Part shown: positions 29,226 through 41,709 of the stretch, piece after piece
Position numbering within the stretch: the stretch's first letter is position 1
Layout of the letters: each line of letters opens with the position of its first letter
Assembly: GCA_949752795.1 (NCBI GenBank)
Contig: CATKHW010000008.1
Coordinates: 186,001 to 250,000 of the forward strand
Direction: 5' to 3'
Length of the DNA: 64,000 bases
Origin: Hyperoodon ampullatus
Taxonomy: Eukaryota > Chordata > Mammalia > Artiodactyla > Ziphiidae
The notes under the pieces: model-generated
Seen by the model: only the letters and a program-made list of their open reading frames with translations
What the model was told of the DNA's origin: nothing
The model's database searches: none
Made by a program: the position numbers and the translations under genes

Positions 29226-30634
29226 GTTCCACGGCCTTGGCATCACAAGGCTCCATGACCCTTGTCATCACAATGCTCCAAGACCTCTGTAATCACAATT
29301 CTCCATGCCACTTGTCATCTCAATGCTCCATGAACACTGTCATCACAATGCACCATGCCCATCATCATAATGATTCATGCTATTGTCATCACAATGAAAT
29401 CAAAATGCTCCATGTCCTCTGTCATCACAATGCTCCAAACCCTTCTGATCACAATGTTCCATAACACTTGTCATCACATGCCCCATGACGCTCGTCATCA
29501 CAGTTATGCAAGGTCTTCTCATCACAATGCTCCATGACCTTTGTCACCACAGTGCTCAGTACACTTGGCATCACAATGCTCGCTGACACTTGTCATCAGT
29601 ATGCTCCTTGAACACTGTCATGACAAGGCTCCATGCCTTTTTCATCACAATCATCCATTCCCTTTTCATCACAATGCTCCAAGACCCCTGTTATCACAAT
29701 GCTCCGTGACTCAATTCATCACAATGCTTCACGACATTTGTCATCACAATGGTCCATGACGTGTTCACACAAAGCTCTGTGACCTTTGTCACCACAATGC
29801 TCCATGAAATATTTATCGCAATGCTCCGTGACCCTTGTCATCACAAAGCTCCATGCCTTTTTCAGCTCAATGCTCCATGACCCTTGTCATCACAATGCTC
29901 GATGCGCGTGTCAGCACAATGCTCCATAAACCATGTCATCACAATGCACCATGAACTTGTCATCACAAGGCTCCACATCCTTGTCATCAAAATGCTCCAT
30001 AAACATTGTCATCACAATGCTCCATGCACTTCTCCTCAAAATGCCTTCTCACCACTGATATCACAATGTTCCATCACTAGTCATCACAATAGTCCCTCAC
30101 CCCTGTCATCAAAATATTCCATGACCCCAGTAATCACAATTCTCCACGCCCTTGTCATCACACAGCTCCATGACGCATGTCATCAGAATGCTCCATGGCC
30201 TTCTTATCACAATTATCCATGCCCTTTTCACCACAATGCTCCAACACCCCTGTAATCACAATGCTCCATGCCCCTTTTCATCTCAATGCTCCATGAACCC
30301 TGTCATCACAATGCACCGTGCCCATCACCATACTATTTCATGCTATTGTCATCACAATGAAATCAAAATGCTCAATGACCTCTGTCATCACAATGCACCA
30401 AACCCTTGTTATCACAATGTTCCATAACACTTGTCATCACAATGCCCCATGACGCTGGTCATCACAATTATCCATGGACTTCTCATCACAATGCTCCATG
30501 ATCTTTGTCATCACAATGCTCAATACACTTATCATCACAATGCTCCCTGACAGTTGTCATCAGTATGCTCCTTGAACCCTGTCATGACAAGGCTCCATGC
30601 ATTTTTCATCACAATGATCCATTCCCTTTTCATC
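29226..30634 (+). repeat. Higher-order satellite block X, second copy
   Basis: Copy of 23321-24728. It ends in the monomer run after GATCCATTCCC near 30634, where the first copy keeps pace with block Y but this one moves to monomers reading CATGACATCACAATATCC. The breakpoint falls within satellite and leaves no foreign sequence. Confidence 0.75.
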
Positions 30635-33600
30635 AAAATGCTCCATGACCCATGACATCACAATATCCCATAACCCCTGTAATCAAAATGTTCCATGACA
30701 CTTTTCATCAATTTGCTCCATGTCCCTGTCATCACAATGCTCCCTGCCTTTCTCATCACAATGCACCAAACCTTTTCCTCAAAATGCTCCATGACCTTTG
30801 CATCACAAAGCTCCATGACCCTTGGCATCACAATGCTCCATGACATTTCATCACAATGCTACATGAAACCTCTCATCACATTGCTCCATGCCCTTGTCAG
30901 CACAATGCTCCATGACGCTTGTCATCACAATGCTCGATACTCTTCTCATCACAATGCTCCATGCCCTTGTCATTATAATCCCCCTGACACATGTATCACA
31001 GTGTTCCGTGCCCTAGTCATCACAATGCTCCATGCCGAATCTCATCACAATAATCCATGAAATTTTCAGACTAATGTTCCATGCCCTTGTCATCACAATG
31101 CTCCATTACCCGTGTAATGACAATGCTCCATGACCCCTGCCATCACAATGTTCCACAGCCTTGTCATCCAATGCTCCATGACCCTTGTCATCACAGTGCT
31201 CCAAGACCTCTGTAATCACAATTCTCCATGCCCTTGTCGTAACAATGATTCATGACGCATGTCATCAGAATGCTCCTTGGCCTTCTGATCACAATGCTCC
31301 ATTCCCTTGTCATCACAGTGATCCAAGACACCTGTAATCACAATGCTCCATGCCCCTTGTCATTACAGTTCTCCATGACGCTCGTCATCACAATTATCCA
31401 TGATCTTCTCAATACAATGCTCCACGGTCTTGCCATCACAATGCTCCATGCCCTGGTCATCACAATGCCCCATGTCCCATGTCATCAAAATTATCCAAGT
31501 CCTTGTCATCACAATGCTTTATGACACTTCTTATCACAATGTTACATGATCTTTTCATCACAAATCTCCATGCACTTGTCATCGCAATGCTCTATGTCCC
31601 CTGTCATAGCAAGCTCCATGCGCTTGTCATCACAATGCTTCACGACGTTGTCATCAAAATTCTCAATGGCCCTTGTCATGACAATGCTCCATGCCCTTGT
31701 CATCACAATGCTCCATGACCCTTGTCATCACAATGTCCCAAGCACTTGTCATCAAAATGCTCCATTACCTTTGTTATCACAATCCTCCATGACACTTGGT
31801 TTCAGAATGCTCCATGCCATTGTCATCACAATGGACAATGACATATGTCATCACAATGCTCCCTGACACCTCTCTTCACAATACTCCATGAAATAGTCAT
31901 CACAATGTTCCATGCCCTTGTCATCACAGTGCGCGATGCCCACTGTCATCACAAGAATCCATGAAACATTTCCGACCAATGTTCCATGACACTTTCATCA
32001 CAATTCTCAATGCCCTTGTCATCACAATGCTCCATGACCCCAGAAATCACAATGTTCATGACCTTTGTCATCACAATGGTCCATGCCCTCATCACACAAG
32101 GCTCTGTGACCTTTGTCTCCACAATGCTCCATGTCCTTGTCATCACAAAGCTCCATGATGCATGTCATCAGAATGCTCCATTGCCTTTTCATCAAAATGC
32201 TCCTTGCCCTTGTCATCACAATTTTTCAAAACGCCTGTAATCACAATGCTCCATGCACCTTTTCATCAGAATGCTCCATGACACTTTTCATCAAAATTCT
32301 CCATGACACCTAATATCACAATGTTCCATAACCCCTGTCATAAAAAAGTTCCATGACAATTTTAATCAATTTGTTCCATGACCCTGTCACCACAATGCTC
32401 CCTGCATTTCTCTTCAAAATGCACCACGACCTTGTCATCAAAATGCTCCATGAACTTTGTCATCACAAAGCTCCATGACACTTGGCATCACAATGCTCCA
32501 TGCCATTTCATCACAATGGACAATGACATATGTCATCACAATGCTCCCTGACACCTGTCTTCACAATACTCCATGACCTTGTCATCACAATGTTCTATGC
32601 ACTTGTCATCACAATGCGTATGCCCACTCTCATCACAATAATCCATAATCTTGTCAGAGAAATGCTCCATGACCCCTGTCATCACAATGCTACGTGACTC
32701 TAGTCATTACAATGTTTCATGACCTTTGTCATCATAGTGGTCCATGTCCTCTTCAAACAAGGCTCTGTGATCTTTTACACCAAAATGCTGCATGAATATT
32801 TCATCACAATGCTCTTTGTCCCTTGTCATCAAAATGCGCCATGCCTTTGTCACCACAATGCTCCATGCCCTTGTCATCACAATGCTCCATGCCCACTGTC
32901 ATCACAATAATACATGAAACATGTCAGACAAATGTTCCATGCCCCCGTCATCACATTGCTCCATGCCCTTGTCATCACAATGCTACATGACCCCTTTCAT
33001 CACAATGCTCCGTGACTCCAGTCACCACAATGCTTCATGACTTTGTCCTCACAATGGTCCATGCCCTCGTCACACAAGGCTCTGTGACCTTTGTCACCAC
33101 AATGCTCCATGCCCTTGTCATCTCAATGCTCCATGCCCACTCTCATCACAATAATCCATGAAACATGTCAGACCAATGTTCCATGCCCCTGTCATCACAT
33201 TGCTCCATGCCCTAGTCATCACAATGCTCCATGACCCCTGTCATCACAATTCACCGTGACTCCAGTCATCACAAAGATTCATTACCTTTGTCCTCACAAT
33301 GGTCCATACCCTCGTCACACAAGGCTCTGTGATCTTTGTCACCACAGTGCTCCATGAAATTTTCATCACAATGCTCTGTGTCCCTTGTCATCACAATGCT
33401 CCATGCCTTTGTCAGCACACTGTTCCATGACACTTGTCATCAAAATGCTCCATGCGCTTTTCAGCACAATGCTCCATGACACATGTCATCACAATGTGCC
33501 ATGCTCTTTTCATCACAATGCTCCACATCCTTTTCATCGCTATTCTCCATAAAACTTGTCATCACAATGCTCCATGCACTTCTCATCAAAATGCTCTCTC

Positions 33601-36508
33601 ACCACATATATCACAATATTCCATCATTAGTCATCAGAATACTCGCTCACCCCTGTCATCAAAATGTTCCATGACCACTGTCATCACAGTGCTACATGTA
33701 CTTATCATCACAATGCTCCATGACCCCGACATCACAATGTTCCATAACCCCTGTCACAAAATGCTCCATGACCCATTTCATCACAATGCTTCATGACCCA
33801 TGACATCACAATGTTCCATAACCCCTGTCATCAAAATATTCCATGACACTTTTATTCAAATTGCTCCATGACCCTGTCATCAAAATGCTCCCTGCACTTC
33901 TCATCACAATGTACCACGCCCTTGTCATCAAAATGCCCCATGACTTTTGTCATCACAAAGCTTCATGACACTTGGCATCACAATGCTCCATGCCATTGTC
34001 ATCACAATGCTCAATGAAAACTCTCATCACATTGCTCCATGCCCTTGTCATCACAATGCTCCATTACATCTGTCATAACAATGCTCTATGACCCCTGCCA
34101 TCACAATGTTCCACGGCCTTGTCATCACAAGGCTCCATGTCCCTTGTCATCACAATGCTCCAAGACCCAGTAATCACAATGCTCCATGCAATTGTCATCA
34201 GAAAGCTCCATGACACATGTCATAAGAATGCTCCGTGGACTTCTCATTAACTATGCTCCATGCACTTGTCATCACAATGCTCCAAGACCCCTGTAATCAC
34301 AATGCTCCATGTCCTGTTTAATCTCAATGCTCCACGAACCCTGTCATCCCATGCACCATGCCCATCATCATAATGATTCATGCTATTGTCATCACAATGA
34401 AATCAATATGCTCCATGACTTCTGTCATCACAATGCTCCAAACACTTGTGATCACAATGTTCCATAACACTTGTCATCACAATGCCCCATGACGCTCCTC
34501 ATCACTGTTAACCATGGTCTTCTCATCACAATGCTCCATGAACTTTGTCATCACAATGTTCAATACAATTGTCATCACAATGCTCCCTGACATTTGTCAA
34601 GAGTATGCTCCTTGAACCCGGCTCTGACAAGGCACCATGCCTTTTTCATCACAATGATCCATGCACTTTTCATCACAATGCTCAAAGACCCCTGTAATCA
34701 CAATGCTCTATTCCCCTTTTCATCACAAACATCCATGACACATGTCATCAGAATGCTCCATGGCCTTCTCATCACAATGCTCCATGCCCCTGTTATCACA
34801 GTGCTCCTAGACCCCTGTCATCACAATACTCCATGAATATTTTCAGTCCAATGCTCCATGATCTTCTCATCACAATGCTCCATGATCCCTGTCATCACAA
34901 CACTCCCTGCTCCTTGAAATAAAAATGATCCATGTCCTCTGTCATCACAATGCTCCAAACACTTGTGATCACATTGTTCCACAACACTTGTCATCACAAC
35001 GCTCCATGATGCCTGTCATCACAATACTCCATGCCCGTGTAATCACAATGCACCATGACATTTGTGATCACAATGCTCAATACACATGTCATCACAATGC
35101 TCCCTGACACTTGTCGTCAGAATGCTCCTTGAACGCTGTCATGAAAAGCCTCCATGCCTTTTACATCACAATGCTCCATTCACATTTCATCACAATGCTC
35201 CATGCCATTGTCATCACATTACTCCACAAGCTTGTCATCAGAATGCTCCACGACCCTTGTCATCAAAATGCTCCATGCCCCCTGTCATTACAGTGCTGCA
35301 TGACGCTCAACATCACAATTATCCATGGTCTTTCATCACAGTGCTCCACGGTCTTGCCATCACAATACTCCATTACACTTCTCATCACAATGTTACATGA
35401 TCTTGTCATCACAATTCTCCATGCACTTGTCATCGCAATGCTCCATGAACCCTGTCATAGCAAGCACCAAGTGCTTTTCATCACAGTGCTTCACGACATT
35501 GTCATCAAAATTCTCAATGGCCGTTGTCATCACAGTGCTCCATGCCCTTGTCATCACAGTGCTCCATGAACATTGTCATCAAAAAGCTCCAAGCCCTTGT
35601 CATCACAATGCTCCATTACCTTTGTCATCACAATCCTCCATGACACTTGGCTTCACAATGCTCCATGCCATTGTCATCACAATGCACCAAGACATATGTC
35701 ATCACAATGCTCCCTGACACCTGTCTGCACAGTACTCCATGACCTTCTCATAACAATGCTGCATGCCCTTGTCATCACAATGCGCCATGCCCACTGTCAT
35801 CTCAATAATCCGTGAAACTTGTCAGACCAATGCTCATGCCCCTGTCATCACAATGCTCCATGCCCTTGTAATCAAAATGCTCCGTGATTCCAGTCATCAC
35901 AATGCTTCATGACCTTTGGCAACAAAATGGTCCATGCCCTCGTTATCACAGGGCTCTGTGAAATTTGTCACCATAACGCTCCATGAACTTTTCATTCACA
36001 ATGCTCTGTGACCATTGCCATCACAATGCTCCATTCCTTTGTCAGCAGAGTGCTCCATGACTCTTGTTATCACAATGCTCCCTGCGCTTGTTATCATTAT
36101 TTTCCACAAACTTGTCATCAGAACGCTCCATAAAACTTGTCATCACAATCCTCCATGTACTTCTCATCAAAATGCTCTCTCACCACTGATATCAAAATGT
36201 TCCATCACTAGTCATCACAATACTCGCTCACCCCTGTCATGACACTGTTCCACGGCCTTGTCATCACAAGGCTCCATGACCCTTGTCATCACAATGCTCC
36301 AAGACCCCTGTAATCACAATGCTCCATGCTATTGTCATCACAAAGCTACATAACGCATGTCATCAATCTGCTCCATGGCCTTCTCATCACAATGTCCCAT
36401 GCACTTGTCATCACAGTGCTCCAAGACAACTGTAATCAACATGCTCCATGCCACATTCATCTCAATGCTCCATGAAATCTGTAATCACAATGAACCATGA
36501 CCATAATC

Positions 36509-37294
36509 ATGGAGACTTATCAATACATAGGTTTTAAGATTCTTACTAGTCAGATATATTCTTCTGCGAGAAATATGGGGTTTTGAGTCCATTTCACTAG
36601 GAAAGTGTAGGTCTTGTCTATTCCGTATTTGGATTTTGGAACGGTAAATGTACTAATATCAAACTCTGGTTTTATGCATCACCCCACCTCTCCTTCCCCC
36701 TCAAGCAGGCACAAGATTGTTTTCTAAAAGTGAGACTCTGTTCTCTTTCCTAACTCAGTTCATGTGTAGCCATGTTTACAGGACCTTCATAAGTGATATC
36801 TGATGATAAGTTTCTTTTTCTCTGTGACTTATTTCACTTAGAATCATCGTACCTGAATCCAATCATTTTGCTGCTACTGGCCTTATGACATTGATTTCAT
36901 TGCTGACTGATATTCCATCGTATGTAAGTAACACAATTTCCTGAACCATTTTTGTCTTTCCTGGGATATTTAAGGTGTACCCAAGTTGAGGTTCTTGTAA
37001 GCAGTGCAGCCCTAAATTTTGCGGTGGCTCTGTCTTATTGATTTTCAATTTTCCCAAGGTATACTCCCTAGACTGGTAGTGCCCTTGGCTCTGTAGCTCT
37101 GTTGTTTCCTTGTTTTAGGAAATACAGTGCACAACTCCAGAGAGGCAGTTGGCAATTTACATCCTGTCCATCAGCATAACTAGAATCCCTGTTCTCCAGG
37201 GCCTATCTTGCCTTTCTGGATTTTACACATTTTGCGGATGTCCCTTTTGACCGGTGGGAAGTGATACTTCCTTGTAGTGCAGATTTGCATTGCC
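36509..37294 (-). mobile_element. L1 3' fragment, copy a (3' end missing)
   Basis: Read on the minus strand this is the C-terminal part of L1 ORF2 followed by part of the 3' UTR. The + strand shows stretches typical of antisense L1: CTCTGTGACTTATTTCACTT, CATTTTGCTGCTACTGGCC, GATATTCCATCGTA, GGCAATTTACATCC, GGGAAGTGATACTTC and AGATTTGCATTG. This copy starts within the 3' UTR at the satellite junction, so it lacks the poly(A) end. Stops and frameshifts make it non-functional. The L1 family is recalled, not searched. Confidence 0.75.
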
Positions 37295-37304
37295 TGCTTT
37301 CTTG

Positions 37305-37378
37305 CTTGGCCAAAAAGCGTGTATGCGTTTTCTCCTGAATATATTCAGGAGAAAACGCATAAGCCCTTTTTGGCCAAG
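37305..37378. repeat. 74-bp palindrome, unit 1
   Basis: Two 37-bp arms meet at 37341/37342 with no spacer. The centre is CCTGAATATATTCAGG and the ends are CTTGGCC...GGCCAAG. Only three of 37 pairs are mismatched (37318/37365, 37320/37363, 37321/37362). It sits directly beside the 5' end of L1 copy a, after a GCTT-rich stretch. It could form a cruciform in DNA or a long hairpin in RNA. Confidence 0.95.
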
Positions 37379-38139
37379 TGCATCATTGTCGAAGCTGTGC
37401 CCTTATTCCTATGCTTTAAAGGCGATTCCAATGTACCTCTTGAAATCTGTTTCCTGCTATTCTGGTTTGCTTTCAAGTCCGCCTCGTTGCCTTCCCTCAA
37501 CAGATTTTCGGACGATTGTTGTCCTTTACTACTCTGCCAGTTTGTGAATTGCTGTGCCCCTGAGCACCATTTTTCAACTCGTTTTTTGTGAGCTGACCGC
37601 AAGTCCAAAATTTTGGTTCAGGACCTATACTGGTTCCCGGCGGGTTCTGAGACTTTGGTTAATTCTTCTTCCTGCCGGAAATTAGAGTGACATGTGCCCG
37701 TCCAAATGCCTAACAGCTACTCTCTCATTGGTTCTCCCTCTTCCCTTTCATCCTCTACAAAATTGGCCACCTGTGAGAACCAGGAGGTTAAAGGGGCTGT
37801 CTCTCCAAGTTGGGAGATTGATAGTAAAGCAGTTGGAAACTCAAACCGGAGCACCAGGACAGGGATTATTAGTTGCGTTTTTGAAACCTTTCGTATTCAC
37901 TGTGTGTCCATTCTCTAGGTTTCCCGTGCATGTTATAGCTGTAGTAATATTCCCTTCAACCTGGAGAGTTGGGAACCTTGGAATGTGTGCCACGCGTTAT
38001 TTCTTTAAAGGGTCTGCATTTGCTCACCAATCCTCTCAGTCCCAAGTGTCCAGCCTAATGCCACATCCAGCTGTCATTGTAGATAGTGTCATTCCAGGTT
38101 TCATCAGAGCCCCTGAAGGAATTGTAAAGAATTTCCCTG
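37379..38139. other. Unrecognised 0.76-kb spacer of the 1.74-kb unit (example, unit 1)
   Basis: Between the palindrome and the L1 poly(T) tract lies sequence I cannot assign to L1 or to the satellite. It recurs in every full unit (39105-39870, 40841-41612, 42579-43350, 44312-45091, 46055-46826, 47793-48566, 49533-50307). Shared features are CTTTAAAGGCGATTCC, CAACAGATTTTTGGACGAT, GGTTCCCGGCGGG followed by CTTCCTGCCGGG, and TTGGGAGATTGATAG. It contains several CpGs. Open frames of 60-155 codons occur but are not kept between units with the same ends, so no gene is called. It may be the original genomic flank of the L1 insertion, or part of another old repeat. Confidence 0.6.
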
Positions 38140-39020
38140 TTTTTTTGTTTTGTTTTTGAAATTCCTTTTTATAGTGGGTTTGAGCTGATTCTAACTGCCA
38201 TGATTATTCCAGTCTAGACACACTTGATTCCCTAATGGAGACTTATCAATACATAGGTTTTAAGATTCTTACTAGTCAGATATATTCCTTTGCGAGAAAT
38301 ATGGTGTTTTGAGTCCATTTCACTGAGGAATGTGTAGGTCTTGTCTATTCCGTATTATGTTTTTTGGAACGGTACGTGTACTAATATCAACTCTGGTTTT
38401 ATGCATCACCCCACCTCTCCATCCCCCTTAAGCAGACATAAGAGTGTTTTCTAAAGGTGAGACACTGTTCTCTTTCCTAACTCAGTTCATCTGTAGCCAT
38501 GTTTACAGGACCTTCATAAGTGATATCTTATGATAAGATTCTTTTTCTCTGTGACATATTTCACTTAGAATCATCGTACCTGAATACACTCATTTTGCTG
38601 CTACTGGCCTTATAACATTGATTTCATGGCTGAGGGATATTCCATCGTACATAAGTAACACAATTTCTTGAACCATTTTTGTCTTTCCTAGGATATATAA
38701 GTTGTACCCAAGTTGAGGTTCTTGTAAGCAGTGCAGCACTAAATTTTGCGGTGGCTCTGTCTTATTGATTTTCAGTATTCCCAAGGTATATTCCCTAGAC
38801 TGGAAGTGCCCTTGGCTCTGTTGTTCTGTTGTTTACTTGTTTATGGAACACAATGCACTCCTCCAGAGAGGCAGTTGGCAATTTACATCCTGCCCATCAG
38901 CATAACTAGGATCCCTGTTCTCCATAGCCTGCCTTGCCTTTCTGGTTTTTACACATTTTGCGGATGTCCCTTTTGACCGGTGGGAAGTGATACTTCATTG
39001 TAGTTCAGTTTTGCATTGCC
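38140..39020 (-). mobile_element. L1 3' fragment, copy b
   Basis: Complete fragment as found in the repeat. The + strand starts with a poly(T) block (38140 on, TTTTTTTGTTTTGTTTTTG), the complement of an L1 poly(A) tail, then 3' UTR, then the ORF2 C-terminus, ending at TTTTGCATTGCC just before the palindrome. It spans the arbitrary boundary between units 1 and 2. It is about 0.88 kb, against about 6 kb for a full L1, so it is strongly 5'-truncated. Confidence 0.75.
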
Positions 39021-39973
39021 CGCTTGCTTGCTTGTCCAAAAAGGGCGTATGCGTTTTCTCCTGAATATATTCAGGGGAAAATACATACGGCATTTCTGGC
39101 CAAGTGCATCATTGTTGAAGTTGGGCCCTCTTCCTGTGCTTTAAAGGCGATTCCAATGTACCTCTTGAAATCTGTTTCCTTCTATTCTGGCTCACATTCA
39201 AGTCCGCCTCGTTGCCTTCCCTCAAAAGATTTTTGGACGATTGTCGTCCTTTATTTCTCTGACAGTTTGTGCATTGTTGTGACCCTATGATCCATTTTTC
39301 AACTCGTTTTTTTGTGAGCTGACCGCAAGTCCAAAATTTTGGTTCAGGACCTATACTGGTTCCCGGAGCGTGGCTGAGACTTTGGTTAATTCTTCTTCCT
39401 TCCGGGAAATTAGAGTGACATGTGCCCGTCCAAATGCCTAACAGCTACTCTCTCATTGGTTCTCCCTCTTCCCTTTCATCCTCTGCCAAATTGGCAACCT
39501 GTGCGAACCAGGAGGTTAAAGGGGCTGTCTTTCCAAGTTGCTAGATTGATAGTAAAGCAGTTGGAAAGTCACACCGGATCACCAGGAGAGGGACTATTAG
39601 TTGAGTTTTAGAAACCTTTCATATTCACAATGTGTCCATTCTCTAGGTTTCCCGTACATGTTATAGCTGTAGTAATATTCCCTTCAACCTGGAGTGTTGG
39701 GACCCTTGGAATGTGTGCCACGCATTATTGCTTTATATGGTCTGCATTTGCTCACCGAATCTCACCAATCATCTCAGTCCCAAGTGTCCAGCCTTATGCC
39801 ACATTCAGCTGTCATTGTAGATAGGGTCATTCCAGGTTTCATCAGAGCCCCTGAAGGAATTGTAAAGAATTTTTCTTTTTTTTTTGTTGTTTTTGAAATT
39901 CCTTTTTATAGTGGGTTTGAGCTGATTCTCACTGCCATGTTTATGGCAGTCAAGACACACTTCATTCCCTTAA
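38237..39973. repeat. 1.74-kb unit 2
   Basis: Begins with the same GGAGACTTATC variant as unit 1, whereas later units mostly read GGAGACATATC. This suggests units 1 and 2 are close relatives. The right arm of its palindrome has drifted most. The spacer reads TTGCTAGATTG near 39540 where most units have TTGGGAGATTG. Confidence 0.92.
39031..39104. repeat. Palindrome, unit 2
   Basis: Same 37+37 geometry centred at 39067/39068, with seven mismatched pairs. Most differences are in the right arm (GGGGAAAATACATACGG). The central 16 bp are intact. Confidence 0.93.
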
Positions 39974-40758
39974 GGAAACATATCAATACATAGGTTTTAA
40001 GTTTCTTACTAGTCAGATATATACCTCTGGGGGAAATATGGGGTTTTGACTCCCTTTCACTGAGGAAATTGTAGGTCTTTTCTATTCCATAGTTGGTTTT
40101 TGGAACGGTACATGTACTAATATCAAACTCTGGTTTTATGCATCACCCCACCTCTCCTTCCCCCTTAAGCAGTCATAAGAGTGTTTTCTAAATGTGAGAC
40201 TCTGTTCTATTTCCTAACTCAGTTCATGTGTAGCCATGTTTACAGGACCTTCATAAGTGATATCTGATGATAAGTTTCTTTTTCTCTGTGACTTATTTCA
40301 CTTAGAATCATCGTACCTGAATCCACTCATTTTGCTGCTACTGGCCTTATGACATTGATTTCATGGCTGAATGATATTCCATCGTACGTACGTAACACAA
40401 TTTCTTGAACCATTTTTGTCTCCCTGGGATATTTAAGGTGTACCCAAGTTGAGGTTCTTGTAAGCAGTGCAGCCCTAAATTTTGGGGTGGCTCTGTCTTA
40501 TTGATTTTCAGTTTTCCCAAGGTATATACCCTAGACTGGAAGTGCCCTTGGCTCTGTAGCTCTGTTGTTTCCTTGTTTTTGGGAACACAATGCACTCCTC
40601 CAGAGAGGCAGTTGGCAATTTACATCCTGCCCATCAGCATAACTAGGCTCCCTGTTCTCCAAGGCCTGTCTTGCCTTTCTGTCTTTTACACATTTTGCGG
40701 ATGTCCCTTTTGACAGGTGGGAAGTCATACATCATTTTTGTTCAGATTTGTGTTGCCC
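39871..40758 (-). mobile_element. L1 3' fragment, copy c, best ORF2 signature
   Basis: Minus-strand frame 40595 to 40347 (82 codons) ends with the residues TMEYHSAMKSMS at about 40350-40385. This corresponds to the TMEYYSAIK-like motif near the C-terminus of mammalian L1 ORF2 proteins. Further 5' in L1 terms, minus-strand codons for a NCQLPLWRS-like run (about 40595-40630) recall the conserved tryptophan-rich ...LVQPLW segment. The poly(T) block at 39871-39895 is the tail. No catalytic domain is included. Confidence 0.8.
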
Positions 40759-41709
40759 GCTTTCTTGCTTTGCAAAAAGGACGTATGCGTTTACTCCATA
40801 ATATATTCAGGAGAAAACACAGACGCCCTTTCTGGCCAAGTGCATCATTGTCGAAGTTGTGCCCTTCTTCCTGTGCTTTAAAGGCGATTCCAATATACCT
40901 CTTGAAATCTGTTTCCTGCTATTCTGCCTCGCATTCAAATCCGCCTCGTTGCCTTCCCTCAACAGATTTTTGTACGATTGTTGTCCTTTATTACTCTGCA
41001 AGTTTGTGAATTGCTGTGCCCCTGAGCTCCATTTTTCAACTCGATTTTTTGTGAGCTGACCTCAAGTCCAACATTTTGGTTCAGGACCTATACTGGTTCC
41101 CGGTGGGTGGCTCAGACTTTGGTTAATTCTTCTTCCTGCCGGGAAATTAGAGTGACATGTGCCCGTCCAAATGCCTAACGGCTACTCTCTCATCGGTTCT
41201 CCCTCTTCCCTTTCATCCTCTGCCAAATTGGCAACCTGTGCGAACCAGGAGGTTAAAGGTGCTGTCTCTCCAAGTTGGGAGATTGATAGTGAAACAGTTT
41301 GAAATCAGACCAGAGCACCCGGAGAGGGAATATTAGTTGAGTTTTAGAAACCTTTCGTATTCACAGTGTGTCCATTCTATAGGTTTCCCGTACATGTTAT
41401 AGCTGTAGTAATATTCCCTTCAACCTGGAGAGTTGGGACCCGTGGAATGTGTGCCACGCATTATTGCTTTCAATGGTCTGCATTTGCTCACCGAATCTCA
41501 ACTATCCTCTCACTCCCAAAGGTCCTGCCTTATGCCACATCCTGCTTTCTTTGTAGATAGGGTCATTCCAGGTTTCATCAGAGCCCCTGAAGGAAATGTA
41601 AAGAATTTCCTGTTTTTTTGTTTTATTTTTGAAATTCATTTTTATGGTGGTTTTCAGCTGATTCTCACTTCCATGTTTATGACAGTCTAGACACTCTTGA
41701 TTCCCTTAT
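39974..41709. repeat. 1.74-kb unit 3
   Basis: Starts with the variant TAAGGAAACATATC. It retains the clearest L1 ORF2 signature on the minus strand (40350-40382). The left palindrome arm has lost one base (CTTTGCAAAAAGG in place of CTTGGCCAAAAAGG). It belongs with units 1, 2, 7 and 8 by the diagnostic TTTTGAC near the L1 5' end. Confidence 0.92.
40768..40840. repeat. Palindrome, unit 3
   Basis: One base has been lost from the left arm, and the centre has changed to CCATAATATATTCAGG, making this the only unit with a damaged core. Several further pairs are mismatched. Confidence 0.9.

Larger units (their letters stand above)
14437..36508 (+). repeat. 25-bp satellite array, left arm, second part
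   Basis: The same 25-bp satellite continues for 22 kb in the same orientation. Recurrent landmark monomers include GAAATCAAAATGCTCC, CATCACTAGTCATCAC and GACATATGTCAT. Blocks of one to several kilobases recur at different offsets (2494, 3144, 3412 and 5906 bp between 23 and 31 kb), so the higher-order structure is a mosaic rather than one regular period. A single T9 run at 18258-18266 is the only obvious homopolymer expansion. The array ends at 36508, inside a monomer of the type ACCATGACCATAATCAT, where the L1-derived block begins. No genes are seen. Confidence 0.95.
36511..38236. repeat. 1.74-kb unit 1
   Basis: First unit, joined directly to satellite on its left. At 1,726 bp it is the shortest full unit. 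Ten bases are missing near 38028, where other units read TCACCGAATCTCACCAATC; the loss fits slippage between the two short TCACC-containing repeats. Its spacer reads CGGCGGGTTCTGAG near 37640 where most units have GGGTGGCTGAG. Confidence 0.92.

Noticed and set aside
37305..37378. Palindrome as a bacterial-type terminator or tRNA-like gene
   Set aside because: The arms meet without a loop and lie within L1-derived vertebrate repeat. There is no U-tract of the terminator type and no cloverleaf.
37692..38159. 155-codon plus-strand frame in the spacer of unit 1
   Set aside because: Other units hold only pieces of it, with different ends and frameshifts, and it runs into the poly(T) tract. Nothing indicates coding selection.
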